Source of the DNA: Oopsacas minuta
Lineage: Eukaryota; Porifera; Hexactinellida; Lyssacinosida; Leucopsacidae
Direction of reading: 5' to 3'
Assembly (NCBI GenBank): GCA_024704765.1
Contig: JAKMXF010000329.1
Span: 124,001 to 188,000 of the forward strand
DNA: 64,000 nucleotides
Shown here: positions 1-11,640 of the stretch, in pieces
Position numbering within the stretch: position 1 is the first letter of the stretch
Layout: every line of letters starts with the position of its first letter
Made by a program: the position numbers and the translations under genes
Notes under the pieces: model-generated
Told to the model about the DNA's origin: nothing
Database searches by the model: none
The model's input: the letters and a program-made list of their open reading frames with translations, nothing else

Positions 1-23
1 TTGCTAATAAGCGAACTCCACTG
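1..23. repeat. Right end of a Tigger/pogo-type element
   Basis: The first bases run into AAGCGAACTCCACTG and are followed by TA. The same end type (CAGTGGAGTTCGC) starts an element at 30407 next to a TA. The rest of this copy lies outside the window. Positions 26-414 between it and the hAT gene show no recognisable feature. Confidence 0.5.
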
Positions 24-414
24 TAATTAACAGCCCATGTACTTCAACTGCATCGTCAAAACTATGAAATTAATAACTCGCCTTGCGATGATGGTTTTAA
101 TACTAGACAGGAAGTAACGCTCATTGATAGTAAACTTGTTCTATTTTGACAGGCACTGAATTTCTACTATAATTTTAATTGAATTACCACGACCGCTAGT
201 AATTGTTGTCAGAAGTTAGACTGTCCATTGAAGTAATTGAAGCATTGGTGATGCTCTTAGGGTTTCAGTTTTCAAAGCTTGTTTTGAAATTTACACATGG
301 GTGAAGTCAATTTCAGATATTCTCTATAAGTTATAAAGTCATTCTATATCATCAAATCTTTCACATTTTCTGTTCTTCAATCAGTTCAGTGACTCGTATC
401 TCAAACAATCCTAG

Positions 415-2733
415 ATGACTAAAAGACTACAACAAAGCAAAGTTCAGGCATATTTTAAAAGAAATCGAATAGAAATCGAAGATCATGTCGTCTCTTCAAA
501 TTATGAGGAGGTAGAGCCTGTTGTTACGAGTCTTCAAGTTTCGACCCCTTTAACTTCCGATTCTTGTACAACTATTTCAACTCCAAGTTTAAACACGACT
601 CATATACAATAATCAATTGTGACTGTAAATGATTTGTCCAAAAATGGTGAGAAACCGAGGCAACCTTCTATTATCTTCCCAAAAAATGAGGCCGGTAGAC
701 ATTTTAGTACTCATTGGTATGCCCAATTCTCCTGGATAAAGTATAACAAAGAACTCGATGCTATATTTTGCCAACCGTGTCGGCTTTTTGGAGGATCAAC
801 AGCTGAAGCAACTTTTTCAACAAAAGGACTTTGTGACTGGAGGAAACTTGGCGACAAGTGCAGGAAGCACGATAGTTCTGTGTGTCATATGGCAGCTGTT
901 GAAACACAGAAAGTCTGGGCAATTCATCAAATAATAGGGACGGTAGATAAGCAACTGGATCCAAATTTTCGAAATGAGAAATTCATAGATGACAATCGGA
1001 AACATTTAATGACTGTTCTTGACATTATTACTTTTTGTGCCAAACAAGATATTCCTCTTCGAGGAGATGATGAATCAGATCAGTCGCTTAATAAAGGGAA
1101 CTTTCTTGAAATATTAGAACTTTTAGGAAAATATGATAGCAATGTGACCAAGAGGATAGAAAGTCTTCCAGGAAATGCAAAAATGCTAAGTCCAGATATT
1201 CAAAATGATTTGCTTACATCACTCGCTTCAGTGCTTCTAGACTATGTTAAAAGTGAAGTAGAAATCGCGTCTTGTTATGCTATTCTAGCTGACGAAGTAA
1301 AAGATGCATCTAAGAAGGAGTTGTTAGGTGCTTCTTTGCGATATATCCATAAAGGTAATGTCCGAGAAAGAGCTATTGGCTTTATTGAATTGAAGGACAT
1401 GGATGCGGGCACCATCTCTGAAAAACTGATAGAGCTACTTAAGCCTTTTGAGCTCGATCCTCTGAAATGTGTAGGGCAGGGTTACGACGGGGCTAGTGTT
1501 ATGTCAGGAATATACGGTGGTGTCCAAGCCCGCATGAAAGGAGCAGGTTATCGCAATGCCACATTTGTTCATTGTGCTTCACATAGGCTTAACTTAGTAT
1601 TAGCTGCAACTGCTGAACGACATCCTCTGATGAAATCTTCCTTTAATATATTGGATTTGACGTATTCGTTCATGAATGGAACAAAGCGACATGCAGTTTT
1701 CATAGACGTCCAGGATGAGCGCTATCCCAACGTCCAAGCTCTTGGACTTGCACGTTCATGTAGTACTCGTTGGTCTTCCCGTTCTTTGGAGGTGGAAAGG
1801 TTTCTGCGTCGGTTTGATTGCATACTTGATACTTTAAGCATATTTGGAAATGATAATGATGCAGACACAAGTTTAGCAGCTAAATCTTTACTAGGTAGTC
1901 TACAAACAAAGAAATTTATGACCATCTTAGTTTACTTTGGTAGGCTGTATGATTACTCTGATTTTTGCACTAAAGCTTTTCAGAAGTCGACAGCAACTGT
2001 TTCTTCTTGTTTGATATTACTTGCCGATCTGAGGGAAAGGTTGGTCAATTTCGATTTTGACAAGGTTGTCGAATATGCCAAAGATTTGTCTGGTAAATAT
2101 GAAATCGAAAATTTTGATGTAAGAGACACAATCAGGCAACGGCGTCTTCCAGAAAGGTTTAGAGAAGGATATCTAAATAGCTCTGTTGGACACACAAACG
2201 CATCCAACTTTGAAGAGCTTGAAATATTGTTACGCCAAAATGTCCGCGAGATCTTAGCAGAATTGGATGCCCGTTTTGGTACAGATCAATCAGGCATCAT
2301 GAAGGCTGCTGATTGCTGCTTACCAAGGTCTCAAAACTTTCTTAACAAACGGGAATTGAATACACTATCTGAACTGTATGCAATAGATATCAAAGATTGT
2401 GAAATAGAAGTTTTCCGTTCGTTTATTGCTCGGAAAGATGAATCTCAGCTAAATACTTTGATCGATGTACTGGATGTGATTGACAAAGATATTTTCCCTG
2501 ATGTTTTCAACTTATACCAAATTCTTGTGACTATCCCTCAGACGTCTTGCAAAGTTGAGAGAATGTTCTCATCTGTTAAGAGAATAAAAACACGTTTGCG
2601 CTCACAAATGACCACTGAGCGTCTCAACCATCTTGCCCTGTTATCTATTGAAAAAGATATTGCAGAAACACTTTGTTATAATGATGTGATCGAACATTTT
2701 AAGCAGATGAAGCACCGCCGCTTTCTTTTGTAA
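415..2733 (+). pseudogene. hAT transposase, ZMYM1-like (TTF zinc-finger type), one in-frame stop
   Basis: A hAT-superfamily transposase that would bind its element's ends in the nucleus and carry out cut-and-paste transposition. ATG at 415 opens a 65-codon frame that ends in TAA at 610-612; the same frame then runs open to 2733, so this is most simply one gene with one nonsense codon. Visible in order: a basic N-terminus with QSKVQAYF; a TTF-like zinc finger with CQPCRLFG; the first catalytic Asp in AILADEVKD; the second in GQGYDGAS; HCASHRLNL; the STRW motif; and the C-terminal dimerisation domain with the third acidic residue in CKVERMFSS. The catalytic positions therefore look intact. Alternatively the stop is removed by a tiny intron, or translation starts at the ATG at 619-621. 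I could not find convincing terminal repeats or an 8-bp duplication. Confidence 0.88.
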
Positions 2734-2983
2734 TGTCAAATAGTATCCCTGAATTGAGTTTAGTATCTTAATAAATGCTCTTACTATAATGTAGACTAAT
2801 CTAATGCTCCCTAGCCTAGTAATCTGGTACTTTATGAATTAAAAAGGTTATACATGTAAGAAAAGGAGACTGGGTCGTACTTGTTATACACAAGTAATTA
2901 AGTTTTCAAAAATATTTATCCCTGCAATTGCCCTCCCGAAATACTTCTTGCCCCCCTGAATGTCTTGCTCTAGCTACGTGCCT

Positions 2984-3779
2984 GCCACTGACTGGATACC
3001 ATGTAGCGGCGACGTTCCCCATTGGCCTGTGGAACTACCACTTCAGTACGTCCTTCGGACTCCCCCGTACAACCAACGCCGTAGAGGCATGGCACCGCAG
3101 CTTCAATGCCACTATCGGCTGCCATCACCCCACCATATGGAAGTTCCTCCTACCCCTCAAGCGTGAGCAGGGCCTAGTGGAGGTGCGGCAGACTAACTAC
3201 CTTGCTGGGAAGGAGCCGACCAAGCGGAGGAGGTCCCAACAGAGTGAACAAGCGTTGAGTACTCTAGTTGGAGAATATATCCACCAGACGATACTAAGAC
3301 GAAGTTCCATACAAGTGTAGACGCCATCTCAGCCTGAGAACGGATATTAATATTCCGTATTATCTATCCCTCAAATAAATTTGATTTTGAGATAATACTT
3401 TAGATTACCATGTTAATCCGCCCCCTGACTGAAATTATGTGCTACACCCTGCAAGAACTCCATCTTAGTACGATTTGGTGAATAATACTCTCCAACTAGA
3501 GTACTCAACGCTTGTTCACTCTGTTGGGACCTCCTCCGCTTGGTCGGCTCCTTCCCAGCAAGGTAGTTAGTCTGCCGCACCTCCACTAGGCCCTGCTCAC
3601 GCTTGAGGGGTAGGAGGAACTTCCATATGGTGGGGTGATGGCAGCCGATAGTGGCATTGAAGCTGCGGTGCCATGCCTCTACGGCGTTGGTTGTACGGGG
3701 GAGTCCGAAGGACGTACTGAAGTGGTAGTTCCACAGGCCAATGGGGAACGTCGCCGCTACATGGTATCCAGTCAGTGGC
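2984..3779. repeat. Palindrome: inverted duplication of a MULE 3' coding end
   Basis: The arm at 2984-3320 is repeated in reverse complement at about 3442-3779, with a spacer of roughly 120 bp. About 295 bp next to the outer edges look almost identical by eye, while the inner 40-50 bp next to the spacer have drifted. Both arms encode the C-terminal part of the Mutator-like transposase (PRTTNAVEAWHRSF), on the plus strand in the left arm and on the minus strand in the right. The segment is clearly richer in G+C than its surroundings. Confidence 0.85.
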
Positions 3780-4651
3780 TAGCGTGCGACTGATATAAGT
3801 CCTCTCAAAGTAGTCGACTAGCTCGCCTATCTCAGACGTAAGGGGAGATCCATTGACACTTGCTCAAACAGATCGGGTACGTCTGCTGGTCGGGCGAATT
3901 CAAGGGCTGGTATCTTCCGGATGCGCATGGCCAGCTCTTCGTCATGTGTGTAGTCAGACTGCACATGGCGCCAGATATTCTGTGTGAGGTGGAAGAAGGA
4001 GCACTTCACCACTGTGTTAGGTCAGACATGCTCAAAGCTGTTAATTGCGCCCTTCTCAAAGTTCAGAAGCATCTGTTCAGGCTGGGCAAGAGGACAGAGT
4101 ATGCGGATCTGCTCCCACATCCTACGGTAGGTATCCTCTGTCTTATTGAGCAGCAGCACGAACAGACTCGGCAACAGATGACCAGTCTTCATAGGATCGT
4201 CTCCTCCTCGGAGTCCATGCACCACATACACCTGGGCGAAGAGGGGAGGCGCCGTCTTGAAAGTGCCATCAGCTAGCCAGATCTTGCTTTGCTGTAGCAT
4301 CCCGAAGTTGAGGAATCTATGTGCATAGTCTTCCCCAGAGTCATAGAGTAGGAACTGTTCCCCCTTGGCTGTCCGCTGGTATTCTGCAGGTAGAACCAAC
4401 TCTGCTAGGGCGGTAGGCTGCACTGGAGCTGATAATACACTTGCACGCTGACGCTGTATCGTCCGCTTCAGGCTGTCCAGCTTAGGTAGTTTAGCAGCAG
4501 TACCCTCTGATGCCGTTAGCATACCCTCACCGATTATGTAATGTGAGCTATCCTGTGTGTCCCGTGCTTTCCTCTTGATGCCGGCCTTTAACTCACAGCA
4601 GGCCGTAGCCTGCACATCAGGTGCATGCAGATGCTCATTCGTACGCTTCAC
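3442..4651 (-). pseudogene. Mutator-like (MULE, Phantom-type) transposase relic
   Basis: Read on the minus strand from ATG at 4651, a 209-codon frame holds the MULE catalytic core: WLADGTFKTAPPLFAQVYVV (first catalytic Asp), then LLLNKTEDTYRRMWEQI and NFEKGAINSF. After one in-frame stop (4019-4021) the frame continues with CSFFHLTQNIWRHVQ, which corresponds to the conserved C/H segment of this family, to about 3827. Frame changes follow before the conserved C-terminal part (VDYFERTYI, then PRTTNAVEAWHRSF). No FLYWCH domain is visible, so the N-terminus is missing or diverged. With a stop and frameshifts this copy is not functional as it stands. The G+C-rich composition contrasts with the AT-rich flanks and may reflect the element's own origin. 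Confidence 0.85.
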
Positions 4652-5390
4652 TATCTCTATTCCCTTCGTATAAACCCTTGCTTTCTCTTTCCCTCTCTCT
4701 CTATCTCAATCTGTCAAATCTCCTCTCTCCTATCTTTCTCCGGATTTCATCCTAATTCCTGAAGGTGCAGCTAATTGAAGTGGACAGTGGTCGAGGTGTG
4801 GTAGCTGCACCGAAGTAGAACATAGTTTAGTTTTTAGTTTCTATTTGTTTTGTTCTGTTTTCTATTTGTTACTAGATAAATGTTTAATTAATTAATTAAT
4901 TATATTTCTTGCAAATTACTTATTAATAATACAAGTAGTCATAATTCAACTGAGAAACTAGGATTTATAAAGAGCTTTGGCTCAGGAATCTCGACAAAAG
5001 CAATGAAATATAAACTTAAATATTTCTAATTGAGCATCTGTACATTGGTTTAGTCAGGCCTGGTTCCCCCCTAATAGCGTGGTCGTAAACCGCAAGCGGA
5101 ACTCGCTCGTTTATATAAAATATTGCAAACATAAATAAAGCAAACATTACAATACGCAGCTTTGTTGCATCGTATATGGTTCCGGTGGGCGGTATACATA
5201 TATAATCAATAAACAATGCTCTTAGTCAAAGGGGCAAAACAATTACAGGGCGTGCTGCACAGCACTTCGATAACCGTGCGCATCTAGATCTCATTGCGAG
5301 TATGCATGCCAAATCTGGCCTTAACCCCTCCAAAGTCCAAAGGTATGAACAAGGAAGTAATTTCAAGTGAACACACACACATATATAAAT
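4652..5390. other. Non-coding stretch with a short hairpin
   Basis: Contains a CT-rich tract at about 4679-4735, an inverted repeat GGTGCAGCTA/TAGCTGCACC at 4764-4811 that may belong to the neighbouring MULE's end, and a short ATTA-repeat tract near 4887. I see no coding region that I can support. Confidence 0.4.
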
Positions 5391-5391
5391 A

Positions 5392-5530
5392 CAGTGGAAC
5401 ATCTGAATTACGGTCACCCTTGTATTCAGGTAAATGGCCGTGATTTCGGGGTTATCAATATAATATGGTACTAATAAATGGCTGGAAGTCAGAATTATGG
5501 GGTGTCTGTAATTCTGAATTAAATTAATGT
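5392..5530. repeat. Possible Tigger/pogo-like MITE end
   Basis: TA followed by CAGTGGAACATCTGAATTAC resembles the Tigger-type ends seen elsewhere in the window (27572, 30407). The opposite end is not clear, so the right limit is approximate. Confidence 0.3.
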
Positions 5531-6097
5531 TAATGCTTATTGGAAATTTGGAATTCAACCGGGACAAAGAAGCTCAAAGAAGCGGGCTCCGAAAACAGGT
5601 TTAGCACTCACTGAATCCACCAGGGCGCTAAAATTGATTGAAACAAATGCAATAAGATCTAGTCAACTGCTCTTGAAGCTATACCAGTTTGTAATAACTA
5701 CTACGTAATTATATCTGTCATCCTCTAATAATATACTATGTATATTTTCGACCACAATCTAAATGAATCTATACAAGCTACTTAATTAATCTATTTTGCA
5801 AATTATGCAAAGCAATTGGTAAACCAATTATATTTAAGTTAGAATTAAGCAAACGAATTCAGAGAAGAAATTAGTTCAATTATTTAGCCATTTAAAACCT
5901 GTTAAATTATTAACAAACATTGACCAGTCAAAAGTGGAGCGAAATGTCGTCGAACGTTTAGTCGTGGAACGTTTTGTCGGACTTCCCAAATTATCAAAAT
6001 CGCATCGTCGACTCTAGGATTAACACCAATTGATCCAAGGATGTTTTCAGACAAAATATCAGAAATGACCATATTATAGTCAGATTGCAGATATATA

Positions 6098-7403
6098 CGA
6101 GGGGAACTCAATAAGTTTTGAGCCTGACTAAGTTGCGAGCTCTTATATAAATAAACCATTACTTGTTTCGAATAAACATGGGATAAATATACTTCGCTGA
6201 AAATCTTGTAACTTTATCTTGTATACTTTTCAGATAGCAGTAGTTTTATTATCTATGGATTCCTTAGTTACCAAATCCTCGATACAGTTATCAAGGCGTG
6301 ATATTCGTGCGATAATACTTTTTCAGTTCCAACTTTTGAAAACAATAAAAGAATGTCACGAAAATTTCTGTACAGCCTTCCCAAATAACAAGATATCTGC
6401 GGCAACAGTGAAAAGATGGTACAGAGAATTTAAGTATGGGAATTTTCATCTTGAAGACCAACACTTCCCTGGACCACCCCCATACGCTGTTATAGAGGGA
6501 ATTGTTGGGGCAATTGAGGACATGGTGGTAGCAGACCCAAATGTTACATATGAGAGGATTCAGCACGAAATTGGCATTTCATCCAGGGCAGTGCACACCG
6601 TTTTACACTAACCCCTTCTACCACGTAAACTTTGTCCCCGTTGGATCCCACATCAGCTTCATCTTGAGGAGAAGCAGAATCGAGTGAAATTGTGCTATGA
6701 AATGCTTTAAAAATTCAACAATGGCAACAATAGAGATGTTTCCAAGTTAATAACTCGTGATGAAACATGGATCTACATTATGGTCCAGAAACAAAGCAGC
6801 AGAACCGTCAATGATGTGAAATTGGAGAAGGTCCCCCAACAAAGGTTCGCAGAACTCAGTACACCAAGAAACAAATGTATGTAATTGTTTTTAATCCAAC
6901 GGGTGTTAAAACTGTTGTACCTCTTGAACCTGGTAAGACAATTAATTCAACCTGGTATACAGAGAGTTGTCTGCCTCTAGTCATAAGAGCAATAAATTTA
7001 CAGCGTCCTGGCACAGTAATAAGGGGGACATTTTGCACCACGATAATGCCAGTTGTCATACATCAAAAATGACAAGACAATAAATTGAAGAATCAGGACT
7101 ACATATTTTGCCACACCCTCCTCATTCTCCAGATCTATCACCCTGCGACTTCTGACTCTTTTTCGAGAATAAAAAATACTTAAAGGCAGAAATCTTTCAT
7201 CGAAATCTGAACTTGAGAGGGCCCTCAGAGGATTGATCGGAGACGTCAACGAAAATAAATTTAAAGAAGTTATTCAAGCTTGGTTGAAACGAATGAAAAA
7301 GTGTAGTCAAGCTAAGGGATGCTATTTCGAACAATTATAATAAAACTATATATAGATTGATGCTTCTTGATACTTAGGCTCAAAAGTTATTGAGTACCCC
7401 TCG
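6098..7403 (+). mobile_element. mariner-type element, 1306 bp, TA-flanked
   Basis: Terminal inverted repeats CGAGGGGAACTCAATAAG (left) and CGAGGGGTACTCAATAAC (right, reverse complement) start directly inside TA dinucleotides at 6096-6097 and 7404-7405. Length and TA target are typical of mariner. The coding region inside is broken. Upstream, 5565-6097 has no gene; positions 5925-5980 carry short GTCG-containing iterations (GTCGTCGAACGTTTAGTCG) that look like a remnant of a foldback-type end. Confidence 0.9.
6255..7345 (+). pseudogene. mariner transposase relic
   Basis: The N-terminal helix-turn-helix part starts at ATG 6255 (MDSLVTKSSIQLSRRDIRAI) and includes the motif ISSRAVHTVLH. Downstream pieces in changing frames are recognisable: CPRWIPHQL, ITRDETWIY (first catalytic Asp), LHHDNAS/CHTSKMT (second Asp), and HPPHSPDLSPCD (the PDL region). 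The tail resembles the usual F.W..R...C...GCYFE ending. Stops and frameshifts interrupt the frame several times, so the gene is dead. The lineage differs from the mariner at 59274. Confidence 0.85.
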
Positions 7404-8277
7404 TAGTAGTGGCCATGGATGACCAATATTCAACTATAACTTACATTATGTTATGACTAAATTCACTTCCAAACATTTAGTATATACCCGACCTCCCATA
7501 TACTGATAATACATTTGAAATGATATCTCTGACGATTATTACGAATCTTGAAAATGACCACATATGGTGATACCTGGAATAGTCCTTTGGAGCGTGAACT
7601 ATGCACAGTGGCTTAAAATGGGAGTAAGTAAAGAATGGGTATTTCATTTGAAATAGACATATATAAAGTATTATCAGCATATAAGTTATCATATGCTAGG
7701 AATCATTTGATGCATTCAAATTTTATAAGGTTTCTATATCTTATGTTCTGACGTCATAGCTTTATGCTGAATTTTGTTTTTCTTTAATATCTGATTGTAA
7801 AACAATCTTAGCCTATACATTTTATTATTTGGGTATAGTATATCATATCCATGGAAGCAATTAGAACTGTTAGAAATACAAAATTACTCATAATTTTATA
7901 AAATTACGTCATACACATGTTTTTCATAATTTTTGCTTTTGTACTCCATACTTCTAAATGCGTTTATAGAATTTATTACTATCACTTTTGCTAATATATG
8001 TGTAACAATTCTAACAATTTCTGGATAAAAACAATAAGCAATTATATTAAGGGATGTATTTGTAATATTCATTCACTAACATTCTGCAAACTACTTTGTG
8101 ACAATATCATATCAACAATAAGGCCCTTAACGATATTATCAATAGATGATTCCAATAAATCTGCTGCATTAATTCTACAGCACTTAGCTCTTCGGGTAAA
8201 TGTTTCCATTGATGGGATAACCTTGCAAAATTTAATCACGATCTTTCAGTTCTTTCTGCGTGCAGTACATAGTTAGC

Positions 8278-8667
8278 AACTTGCACCTCCTGTTCCTGAG
8301 AGAATACTTGCCATTTTACCATCAAGCATTGATCGGACAACATCGACAAATATATGTTTATCATCGGCAAAATAGAAACCTTGGTCCTTCATTTGATCTG
8401 TTTCGGGATTGATGATATCTTTCATAAATTGGCGAATATTGTCATGATTTTCTGTGGCAGCAAGAAGGGAAATTGGATCTTGGGGGAATGGAGAATTCGG
8501 CAGTTGTGATTTGGTAGACGTATTCGTATTCGGTTGATTATATACGGTATGCGTTCCAGATCCATCTAAACCATCAGCAATCTGAAATCGGAGAGGAAAA
8601 TCCTCATTTGAAGGGGACGGTAGAGTGGACATAATTCTACAAAATGTATGGTATACTAATTGAGTGT

Positions 8668-8708
<41 letters not shown>

Positions 8709-9300
8709 AACTGGGGCTGTAGGATTTGGGTACAGTTGAATCATACTTCGTAGTACTAAATTATTTCTATGATCGGCCACCCTTTGATATGTAGGAAAGT
8801 GAATTTCATTAGATAACAAAAGTTGTCGTAGTAGAGTATACTTCCTCTTGCCAATCTCTAATTGATCCAAAAGAAATAATGTCTTGCCCACACCCAATTC
8901 TTTGCTTTGGATTCACGCTCGAATTGACCAGAGAATTTTCCTTGGCAATTGATTAAGATACCCTGGCAACTTCTCGATTGTCTTCTTCATTGCACAACAA
9001 TTGTAAAGCAAGAACTGCAATTGTAATTTCAGAAGTTTTTTCGATTACCGAGATGGACCTGATAGACTCAAGGAAACTAGAGATATGGGAACGCTGATGT
9101 TGCAGTGAAAGATTGATAAGTTCTTTCTTTTGGCGCACCGACTTAGTTTTTGGGGGCTTGTGAAGCTATAAATAATTCTGAGCAAATTTCAGAATGCCAC
9201 CAATCTCCATGCAAAGATGCAAGTGAATTTTTTGAAGTTCTAATCATATCTCGTATTCTACGTAGAATCAATTCAAGTTTAGGCTGTCGGCATGGTCTAA
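8278..9300 (-). pseudogene. RAG1-like transposase relic, C-terminus lost
   Basis: Minus-strand fragments line up with the intact 710-residue protein encoded at 17832-19964. About 9300-8953 gives the N-terminal helical part (KKELINLSLQHQRSHISSFL). About 8897-8710 gives LDQLEIGKRKYTLLRQLL, matching LDRLEIGASKYTNLKRIL in the intact copy. Then 8660-8273 gives the first catalytic motif ADGLDGSGTH, the second-Asp region SMLDGKMASIL, and GGASC, where it stops. Everything after the CxxC motif, including the third catalytic residue, is missing. A CA/GT microsatellite interrupts the frame. Confidence 0.85.
8668..8706. repeat. (CA)n/(GT)n microsatellite
   Basis: About 19 CA units with no interruption visible, lying inside the RAG1-like relic between its second and third conserved coding segments. 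Confidence 0.95.
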
Positions 9301-10140
9301 TCAATGGAGATTGGTAAGATAACCGAGAGTTATTTGGACGTAATCGCTATTTGCTTTCAGGATTCTCGCTAAATCGAGACGAGATTCGAGGAAAGTTATC
9401 GAAGCAATTGGTTCAGCCATTGATCACGGATAAATTATCCATGGGGGTGAAAATAAAGGTGTGTGATTGAAAACATAAGTACACGTATATACACACATCT
9501 ATATGTTTAATTTGGTGCAGTAATTCCCAAGAATAATTAGGATTAGACGAGTATTCAATTACTTAGTTACAGATATCACTTTAGGAATTTCCATAGCAAC
9601 GATTACAGACAATGGAATGCGACCAAAAAATCAAAGTTGCGCACCATTTCGGGGCCTGTCATCTTCATATAACATAGCATAAATTGTAAACAACAACTGG
9701 TATTATTTTCGCTTTGACGTTCCTTGACTTTTTCTTTTCAGACACTTTTAAAATTTTATGTATGGAAAAATGAGATTCATTTTTTACCCTGAGTACAACA
9801 ACCCTTCATATGAAAAGTACCCAGTTTAGAATATATCTGATACAAAATTTGAAATCAGCAAGCAAAATTGTCTAGAATAGATGAAACAATAGATCTTTAA
9901 TATATCCTTTAAAGAATCAGAATCTATGGAAGAATCTTTTATATTTTGAATTCTCCGAAAGGATAATTTCAGCATCAAAAACACAAAGTTTCGGTTCAAA
10001 TTTACATAACTAATAGGCTCCCAAATGATTCGAAAATTGGAATGGATGCTACTTGAATGTTTAGAAACACAATGAAACCATAAGGGAATGAAAGCATTAC
10101 TATAAAAAATTTCTTGATTCTTTACTACTAAGCCACTGTG

Positions 10141-10867
10141 TTATGTAGTATAAGGCTAGAAACTATAATGATTTTCTGGACGAGTGATAAAACTAGTGTA
10201 TTGTAGTTACTATTTTCAAATTTGAGAAAAATGACGTTTGTGATCAAAACAACGAATTATTGTTTTCTTAGGTCATAGGCCAAACGCCATGAAATATTTG
10301 AAAATATTGATGTGGAACGAAAAATACATAGGAAATAGGTGTCAAAAATTATAATTGTAAATTCATTAGCTAAGCTGGCGGAATTAAATACCTAATATAG
10401 TGAGAAATACGATGGTTAATAATTGAAAATGAGTATTTTTAGGAGACGCCATTAGCAATTGCAGAATTTACGGCAAAATGCTTTTATAACCAAACAATTC
10501 AAGAACAACATTGGCTACAATCACAACTCAAAAGGCCAGAAAAAAACGCAATAAAAGTGACTCAACTCAACTTTTTGAGCAATGCAGACTAACGACGTGC
10601 AACGCGGGCGATTAATCCTAAATAATATTTTGGGCTTATTGAACACTGCGAGCTTTCCAAAATTCTAATGTGACTAGAATCGGAAATCAGAAACATGCAC
10701 GTGCAAAAAACTAATCTCTCACCGAAGACATACCCAAGTAATTGTGAAGAGTTCCAATCCGATTTAGGGATAGGGATTCCACACTTCATATTCTACATAT
10801 GTGAGATTTCATCAGTAGATTGTTATCCCAAATATAAAAAGATTTAGAACCGGCACTTCATGCATCG
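10141..10867. other. Non-coding stretch
   Basis: AT-rich sequence to the right of the RAG1-like relic. I see no supported coding region, RNA gene or repeat in it. Confidence 0.4.
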
Positions 10868-11165
10868 GGTATTAAGAAATTATGAAATTTTTAACTTTTT
10901 GTACAGTCATGATTACGTAATAATCCTATGATTAGTTAGCTTTTGGTCAGAATCATGACGTGAGGACATTTGTGACGTTGAAGGGTACCTGTGATGTAAA
11001 TTCAAACTTGAATCATGCATAATGGCTTACCAGTGGTTAATAATGTGATTTTTCGAAAATACAGACCAGTGTCAATGACGTCATAATTTCTTCATGGGTG
11101 TTAATATTGATCCTAGACTCGAACTGTCCATGCCAGACCCAAATATCACTGTATACCCAAGAGAT
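10868..11165 (+). repeat. Dispersed repeat family, copy 1
   Basis: About 300 bp starting TATTAAGAAATTATGAAA and containing GTTAGCTTTTGGTCA, GTGGTTAATAATGTGATTTT and CCCAAAT. It matches 61831-62136 over its full length and 30930-31080 in part, and 22990-23190 in reverse. No coding potential. A second conserved part at about 11425-11640 (AAAAGCATCAAGAAATGTAG; ACCTAGCAAGCAAGCGCGCT) has a counterpart at 23340-23440, so the full unit may be longer. Confidence 0.75.
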
Positions 11166-11640
11166 AAATATAATTGGATTTCGGATGATACCCAATTGTA
11201 ATAACTCTTAAGCCATCAGCAAATGAAGTAGCCAAGATACGATTAGGAACCTGTTTATCTACTCTGAGAAATTGATTTATTGATTAGACTTAACTATAAT
11301 CCAAATAAAAACTTCATTTACTTTCTTCCCTCTAGATCACTCTATCCTACCTTCCCTACTAAGTTTGGGTCTTTTGTCATATATCCATTGGACTCGAGAT
11401 AACTAACCAAAAGTTACATAGCATCTCCAGTGTCACCACAGAAGGCCATTTATTGTAATTGGATGGACCATGGATAATATTGTCTCAATATTTCCGCTCT
11501 ATTGTAATCCAGAGGCACGAAAAGCCGAGTTTATCCCGTCGAATAGCGAGCAAAAGCATCAAGAAATGTAGCTGTTAAATACTTTTGATAACTTGAGTCC
11601 CTACGCTGTATCGCAGTAACCTAGCAAGCAAGCGCGCTAC

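Larger units (their letters stand above)
7604..10140 (-). mobile_element. Diverged RAG1/Transib-like transposon relic with 12/21-type ends
   Basis: Both ends start with CACAGTG: 7604-7610 on the plus strand and 10134-10140 on the minus strand. They share GCTTA immediately inside, and a TAAAGAAT block that lies 9 bp nearer the heptamer at the right end than at the left. Flanking 5-mers are CTATG (7599-7603) and TTATG (10141-10145), a 4/5 match consistent with an old 5-bp target duplication. The transposase remnant reads on the minus strand, so the short-spacer end is 5' of the gene, as in the intact copies. The block sequence differs from that of the intact copies, which makes this a separate, older subfamily. 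Confidence 0.82.
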
